From assembly GCA_035290185.1 (NCBI GenBank), contig DATDUW010000043.1:1-25057 (forward strand): DNA of 25,057 bases, given 5' to 3'. The notes under the pieces were generated by a model. It had not been told where the DNA came from. It made no database searches and worked only from the letters and a program-made list of their open reading frames with translations. Below are positions 22,124 to 25,057 of the stretch, piece after piece. Source of the stretch: DATDUW01 sp035290185 (GTDB lineage Bacteria > Patescibacteriota > Patescibacteriia > UBA9934 > GWF2-40-263). Both the position numbers and the translations under genes were made by a program. Within the stretch, counting starts at the first letter, position 1, and every line of letters begins with the position of its first letter.

Positions 22124-22139
22124 TTCCAGACGGATTTTT
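22106..22139. terminator. Terminator-like 34-nt repeat, copy 2
   Basis: Identical to 20972-21005 over 34 nt: 14-bp perfect stem, CATTT loop, T-run in the 3' arm. It stands before the second metal-binding gene, with no rightward gene ending close to its left side. It may insulate that gene's promoter, or be carried along as part of a duplicated cassette. Confidence 0.75.
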
Positions 22140-22148
22140 GTTCCTAAA

Positions 22149-22206
22149 TCTTGACAATTTTTGGATTTTATGAAAGGGTGAGAATAGTTTTGGACTTTTG
22201 AAAACT
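22149..22206 (+). promoter_or_regulatory. Upstream block of second metal-binding gene
   Basis: TTGACA lies at 22151-22156, followed by the same word order as the block at 21032-21090 (TTTATGAAA, then TTTTGGACTTTTGAAAAC). The conserved words across two paralogous upstream regions suggest shared control. As in the first copy, no consensus -10 sits at standard spacing. Confidence 0.5.
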
Positions 22207-22242
22207 GATTGAAAGAACCTAAAATCAAGGAGGAAACCTCTA

Positions 22243-22917
22243 ATGAAACACGATTTTTTGACTGCTTCGGTCTTATTTGGTTTTTCGTTGACCGCCATGT
22301 GGCTGTGGTGGACAGAGGACAAATCCTCCGAAGAGTTGCCATCACCCGATCAGGAGGCCGAAGCAACACCTCCTGTTTGCGACAAAGGTGGGAAGCTGTT
22401 TTCCTGTCGCCAAGACAGCGACGAGGACGGGTTCCTCACAAAAGAATCGATCTCGATCCAGGCGTGTCCGTGCCCCGAGGGGTTTACGGAGTCGTCGAGG
22501 GTTCGATCCGGAACCGACTGCGACGATGGAGACCGTTATGTCTACCCGGGGACCGTGGAGGAATGTAATCGTAAAGACGACAACTGCAACGGAGCCGTCG
22601 ACGAGGGGATGACCAGAGAATATTACAAGGATGATGACCGGGATGGTTTCGGAACGGAAACCATCCAGGGTTGTAAAAAATTTTCTTCCTACACCACGAA
22701 GAATGGCGACTGCAACGATAATAATGACCTTGTCCATCCAGAGGCTGTTGAGCTCTGCGACGGCGTGGACAACGACTGCGATGGAAAAGTGGACGAGGAA
22801 AAGGTTGGACCTATTCAACGAGAGAGTTGGGGGCGTCACATAGAGCAGATCTTCGCTCCTTGCCCGATTCCACAGAGTCTGACCGATCTCGGGTTCAAAC
22901 CCGAGGGAATGGACTGA
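22243..22917 (+). CDS. Membrane-anchored MopE-like metal-binding protein, paralogue 2
   Basis: A 224-residue paralogue of the preceding protein with the same order of parts: an N-terminal membrane helix (about 6-23), GKLFSCRQDSDEDGFL (50-65; paralogue 1 has GKLLVCREDQDRDGFL), ACPCPEGF (74-81), repeat 1 TDCDDGDRYVYPGTVEECNR with KDDNCNGAVDEG (91-122), loop DDDRDGFG (130-137), repeat 2 GDCNDNNDLVHPEAVELCDG with VDNDCDGKVDEE (155-186), and APCPIPQSLTDLGFKP (205-220). Repeat 1 is less canonical (CNR for CDG). AAGGAGG at 22227-22233 sets the start at 22243. It is probably exported and metal-binding. The next small gene follows after 77 bp. Confidence 0.88.
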   Translation: MKHDFLTASVLFGFSLTAMWLWWTEDKSSEELPSPDQEAEATPPVCDKGGKLFSCRQDSDEDGFLTKESISIQACPCPEGFTESSRVRSGTDCDDGDRYVYPGTVEECNRKDDNCNGAVDEGMTREYYKDDDRDGFGTETIQGCKKFSSYTTKNGDCNDNNDLVHPEAVELCDGVDNDCDGKVDEEKVGPIQRESWGRHIEQIFAPCPIPQSLTDLGFKPEGMD

Positions 22918-22994
22918 GGGGGAAAATACTGTCATTTCGGTTTCTGAAATCGCCGTAGATGCAACCAGCATCTTTGATGGAAAAGGAGTTGTGC

Positions 22995-23150
22995 GTGACA
23001 GAGTTGATCGTGGGAGCTTGTTTTAGTCTTTGTCTGATGCTCGGTTTGTTGATCTTCCACGAGGGGGATGTCCGAGCATTGCTGGTTAAGTGGTGGTCGG
23101 AAGCTCCGACCTTCCCTTCTTCCAAACCCCAAAAGAAAAAACCGGAATAG
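22995..23150 (+). CDS. Small single-span membrane protein (51 residues, GTG start)
   Basis: The frame is open from 22959, but AAGGAG at 22983-22988 lies 6 nt before GTG 22995, which is therefore the best start. The 51-residue product has one membrane helix at about 4-20 (LIVGACFSLCLMLGLLIF), a short acidic turn, an amphipathic segment with a WW pair (RALLVKWWSEAP) and a lysine-rich tail. I do not recognise a family. It follows the second metal-binding gene in the same direction and is closed by a strong terminator. It may be a partner of that protein (inference from position only). Confidence 0.6.
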   Translation: MTELIVGACFSLCLMLGLLIFHEGDVRALLVKWWSEAPTFPSSKPQKKKPE

Positions 23151-23179
23151 GCTCTTTCTCTATTGAGCCAAGCACGATG

Positions 23180-23208
23180 CCGCGGCGACTCTTGCCGCGG
23201 TTTTTTTT
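23180..23208 (+). terminator. Strong rho-independent terminator
   Basis: CCGCGGC (23180-23186) pairs with GCCGCGG (23194-23200) around GACTCTT, followed directly by eight T (23201-23208). It ends the rightward block of exported-protein genes. Confidence 0.92.
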
Positions 23209-23247
23209 GATAACTCCCTTCCCCACCCAATAAACTCGTTCTCGTTT

Positions 23248-23381
23248 CCCCAAGCCCGAACGAGCTCTGTTCGACCCACCGTCGCTCTGAAGATGAGCTC
23301 TGGTGGGCAAAGGCGAAGGCCTAGCGAGCCTGCCCTCCGAAGTCCAAAGGACGAAGGAGGGTTACGAGAGAGGGCTTGGGG
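23248..23381. ncRNA. Candidate structured multibranch RNA element
   Basis: A 134-nt gene-free stretch closed by a perfect 10-bp helix, CCCCAAGCCC (23248-23257) with GGGCTTGGGG (23372-23381). Inside are four nested or adjacent helices: GAAC/GTTC (23258-23261, 23269-23272); CCCACC/GGTGGG (23275-23280, 23302-23307) containing GCTC/GAGC; AGGC/GCCT (23311-23314, 23328-23331); and CCCTCC/GGAGGG (23333-23338, 23356-23361) containing GTCC/GGAC. The 7-mer GAGCTCT occurs in the first loop (23262-23268) and again at 23295-23301. Its six-base core is self-complementary, so a loop-loop contact is possible. Strand and expression are unknown; it could equally be a mobile DNA repeat. I cannot match it to a named RNA family. 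Confidence 0.5.
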
Positions 23382-23395
23382 TGCCTTTTCTTTTC

Positions 23396-23456
23396 CCCCA
23401 TTTTCTTTGGGCAGAACAAAGAAAATGGGGCGGGGCTGTGGGGCAAGGAGCCCCAC
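23396..23456. repeat. Two perfect hairpins next to the structured element
   Basis: The first has 14-bp arms CCCCATTTTCTTTG (23396-23409) and CAAAGAAAATGGGG (23417-23430) around GGCAGAA. The second has 7-bp arms GTGGGGC (23438-23444) and GCCCCAC (23450-23456) around AAGGA. Neither is followed by a T-run on either strand. They resemble REP-type palindromes with a CTTTG-GGC core that I recall from unrelated bacteria. They probably belong to the same unit as 23248-23381. Confidence 0.65.
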
Positions 23457-23486
23457 TTGTACGTAACATGAGTTATCAAAACAACC

Positions 23487-25057
23487 TCATGACACTGTCG
23501 GGCCTTCCGGTGGCAAAGCTTCGGTTGGGTGGGTGGAACGAAAAAACCGCTGGCGAAGGGCCCCGGCAAAAGCATGAATTTCTTCATTCTTGAGTACCCA
23601 AGCCAGAGCAGCATAAACAGTCCACCCCCCCAGACCAGCAACGGTTCCTTGCAGCAGGACGTTCCAAAATGTTTCCAAAGGGAAAAACCGAACTGTCAGG
23701 GGTTTAAGCAACTGCATCATCAAACCACCGGCAAGCCCCGCGCTCGTGAGCAGGTACAGCGAGCGGAGCATCCGCATTTCATCAAGCGACCCTAAACGTG
23801 CCCGCAGCGGAAGCCAAAGAAACATAAGCTGGGCGATGGATGCAAGGGAAAAAGCCGCGGCAAGCCCCGCGACTCCGAACCGTTCAGAAAGATACAGACC
23901 AGCAAAAAGGACGACCATCAAACTGGCCGCACCAGCGGCAAGGGGGGTCAGTGTGTCCTTTAAGGCGAAAAAGGCTCGCGCCAAAAGGTAGACAAGACAT
24001 TGAGACGCGAAACTCAAGGCAAAGATGGCCACCGCATCTGCGGTCGCGATCGTCTCTTCCCACCCAAATTTTCCAGCCCCGACGGCCACGCGCACGATTT
24101 GAGCACGTAAGAGAACAAAGGCAAGGGTAAACGGAATGATAAGGAAAAGAATCTGGCGCGCGGCCGCGGAAAAAGAAGCCACAAAACGCCCTGTCTTCCC
24201 TTCTGTTGCCTGCTCAGAAAGGAGGGGGAAAGCGGCAACGGCATAGGAGACGCCTACAAGACCAACGGGCAGATACTGAATATTTGAAGCAAACATAAAA
24301 AGGGTTACGCTCCCCGCTTGCAGACGCGATGCAAGCACCAACATAACAACGGTACCAATTTGGGAAACGGCAAGGCCGAAAAGACGGGGGCCAGTCAGTC
24401 GGAGCGCTTCGCGAACGTCCGCGAGATTCCAACCGCATTCCCAATGGTAACGGTATCCCATCCGCCGCGCGCCCACCCACTGGACCAAAGCATGCAGAAT
24501 AGATCCGATGACAACGCCCCATGCCAAGCCGGAAGGTCCCCATCGCGGAACAAGGACCAGGGCGCCCGCGATGATTCCGATGTTATACAGGACCGGAGCC
24601 AGAGCAAAAAGCACAAACCGTCGCCGTCCCTGCAAGACACTGCCAAAAATCATGGAAACTGTCAGCCCAAGCTGGGCCAACAGCATAATGCGCGTGAGCG
24701 ATGCCACGAGCTCGCGCTTGGATTCTGAAAATCCAGGGGCAACGATGACGGCCAGCGGTTCAGAAAAAAAGGCCAGAACAACCAAACTAACCGCCATGAG
24801 AATAAAGAGGAGATTCAGCATGCCATTGGCAAAACGCCAGGCTTCCTTCCCTCCTGGAGCACGACGCCAGGCAGCGGTAAAAACAGGGATGAAACCCGCG
24901 GATAAAGCCCCGACCACCAAGAGGTTAAAAATGAGATCAGGAACTTTGAACGCGGCATAGTAGGCATCGAGAACATCTCCGGCGCCGAACAGGCCCGCGA
25001 GGATGCGATCTCGCGCCATACCCACGAGCCGGCTGGCAAAGGAAAAGACCCCGACGA
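23487..25057 (-). CDS. murJ: Lipid II flippase MurJ, 5' end beyond window
   Basis: A polytopic membrane protein of the MurJ/MviN family, 522 residues visible, with the true start to the right of the window. The open frame continues to the edge through VGVFSFASRLVGMARDRILA, the expected first-helix region, so the ATG at 25025 is internal. Family marks are DAYYAAFKVPDLIFNLLVVG, GALSAGFIPVF and the long series of membrane helices (about 13-14 in the family). It flips lipid II across the inner membrane for peptidoglycan synthesis, complementing murI and ftsEX here. It ends in a Pro/Thr-rich cytoplasmic tail (THPTEALPPEGPTVS). The structured element lies just beyond its stop. Confidence 0.92.
   Translation of the reverse strand, partial: VGVFSFASRLVGMARDRILAGLFGAGDVLDAYYAAFKVPDLIFNLLVVGALSAGFIPVFTAAWRRAPGGKEAWRFANGMLNLLFILMAVSLVVLAFFSEPLAVIVAPGFSESKRELVASLTRIMLLAQLGLTVSMIFGSVLQGRRRFVLFALAPVLYNIGIIAGALVLVPRWGPSGLAWGVVIGSILHALVQWVGARRMGYRYHWECGWNLADVREALRLTGPRLFGLAVSQIGTVVMLVLASRLQAGSVTLFMFASNIQYLPVGLVGVSYAVAAFPLLSEQATEGKTGRFVASFSAAARQILFLIIPFTLAFVLLRAQIVRVAVGAGKFGWEETIATADAVAIFALSFASQCLVYLLARAFFALKDTLTPLAAGAASLMVVLFAGLYLSERFGVAGLAAAFSLASIAQLMFLWLPLRARLGSLDEMRMLRSLYLLTSAGLAGGLMMQLLKPLTVRFFPLETFWNVLLQGTVAGLGGWTVYAALAWVLKNEEIHAFAGALRQRFFRSTHPTEALPPEGPTVS

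Larger units (their letters stand above)
21819..22242. other. Long intergenic region between the two metal-binding paralogues
   Basis: This 424-bp stretch holds a perfect 9-bp hairpin GGGCGGAGA/TCTCCGCCC (21853-21861 with 21871-21879) without a T-run, a possible small leftward reading frame (21935-22123), the second copy of the 34-nt terminator (22106-22139), and the upstream block of paralogue 2 (22149-22206). The first hairpin could stabilise the 3' end of the first metal-binding transcript. Nothing else is recognisable. Confidence 0.6.

Noticed and set aside
23086..23456. Leftward open frames across the structured element (about 74 and 98 codons)
   Set aside because: They follow the base-paired repeats, have repeat-like composition, no SD sequence and no recognisable domain.
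1..25057. Alternative genetic code (TGA as Gly or Trp, seen in some Patescibacteria)
   Set aside because: Complete genes end normally at TGA (for example ftsE and rsmI) and no conserved protein needs a TGA read-through.

Overview
This window looks like a chromosomal segment from a member of the Candidate Phyla Radiation (Patescibacteria). That is an inference from gene content, not from a marker phylogeny. The signs are a CxxC/CxxC zinc-ribbon protein with the PF-P-KPVYC signature, ordinary TAA/TAG/TGA stops, many genes without a Shine-Dalgarno (SD) sequence, and a core set (pyrG, ftsEX, murI, murJ, metG, rsmI) mixed with small secreted or zinc-binding proteins. Base composition is near 50% GC, with a few AT-richer genes. 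I do not assign a finer lineage.

Layout. 1-389: 5' part of a tandem zinc-ribbon protein gene (-), running off the left edge. 390-765: a tRNA-Gln gene with its own terminator, preceded by a 22-nt copy of its 5' end. 826-3210 (+): HExxH protein, class I methyltransferase, aldo/keto reductase. 3322-3630 (-): small zinc-ribbon protein. 3702-6286 (+): PIF1-like helicase and APH-fold kinase. 6304-9612 (-): pyrG, then ftsX-ftsE. 9668-9873 (+): promoter, tRNA-Gly and terminator. 9874-10418 (-): AbrB/RelE-type toxin-antitoxin operon with a clear promoter and palindromic operator. 10456-14155 (-): TatD nuclease, M3 oligopeptidase, a dispersed palindromic repeat, tag glycosylase. 14214-15041 (+): murI. 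15110-18424 (-): an rsmI-metG-cvpA-NYN cluster with a hairpin repeat inside. 18538-18873 (+): unknown small protein. 18891-20045 (-): DUF3179 protein. 20170-23150 (+): SIMPL-domain protein, two paralogous membrane-anchored MopE-like metal-binding proteins, and a 51-residue membrane protein. 23209-23486: no gene, but a densely base-paired element. 23487-end (-): murJ, cut by the right edge.

How the genes fit together. murI (D-glutamate), murJ (lipid II flippase) and ftsEX (activation of wall hydrolysis at division) serve cell-wall growth. metG, rsmI and the two tRNAs serve translation. tag and TatD serve DNA repair and turnover, and the PIF1-like helicase probably acts in replication or repair. 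The 20.1-23.2 kb block is an exported-protein island whose two metal-binding genes share a duplicated upstream cassette.

The least explained features are the structured element at 23248-23456, the MopE-like paralogue pair with its own C-terminal signature and a duplicated 34-nt terminator, the DUF3179 protein lacking the family's cysteine motif, and several mobile-looking palindromes, one of which forms the end of tag.
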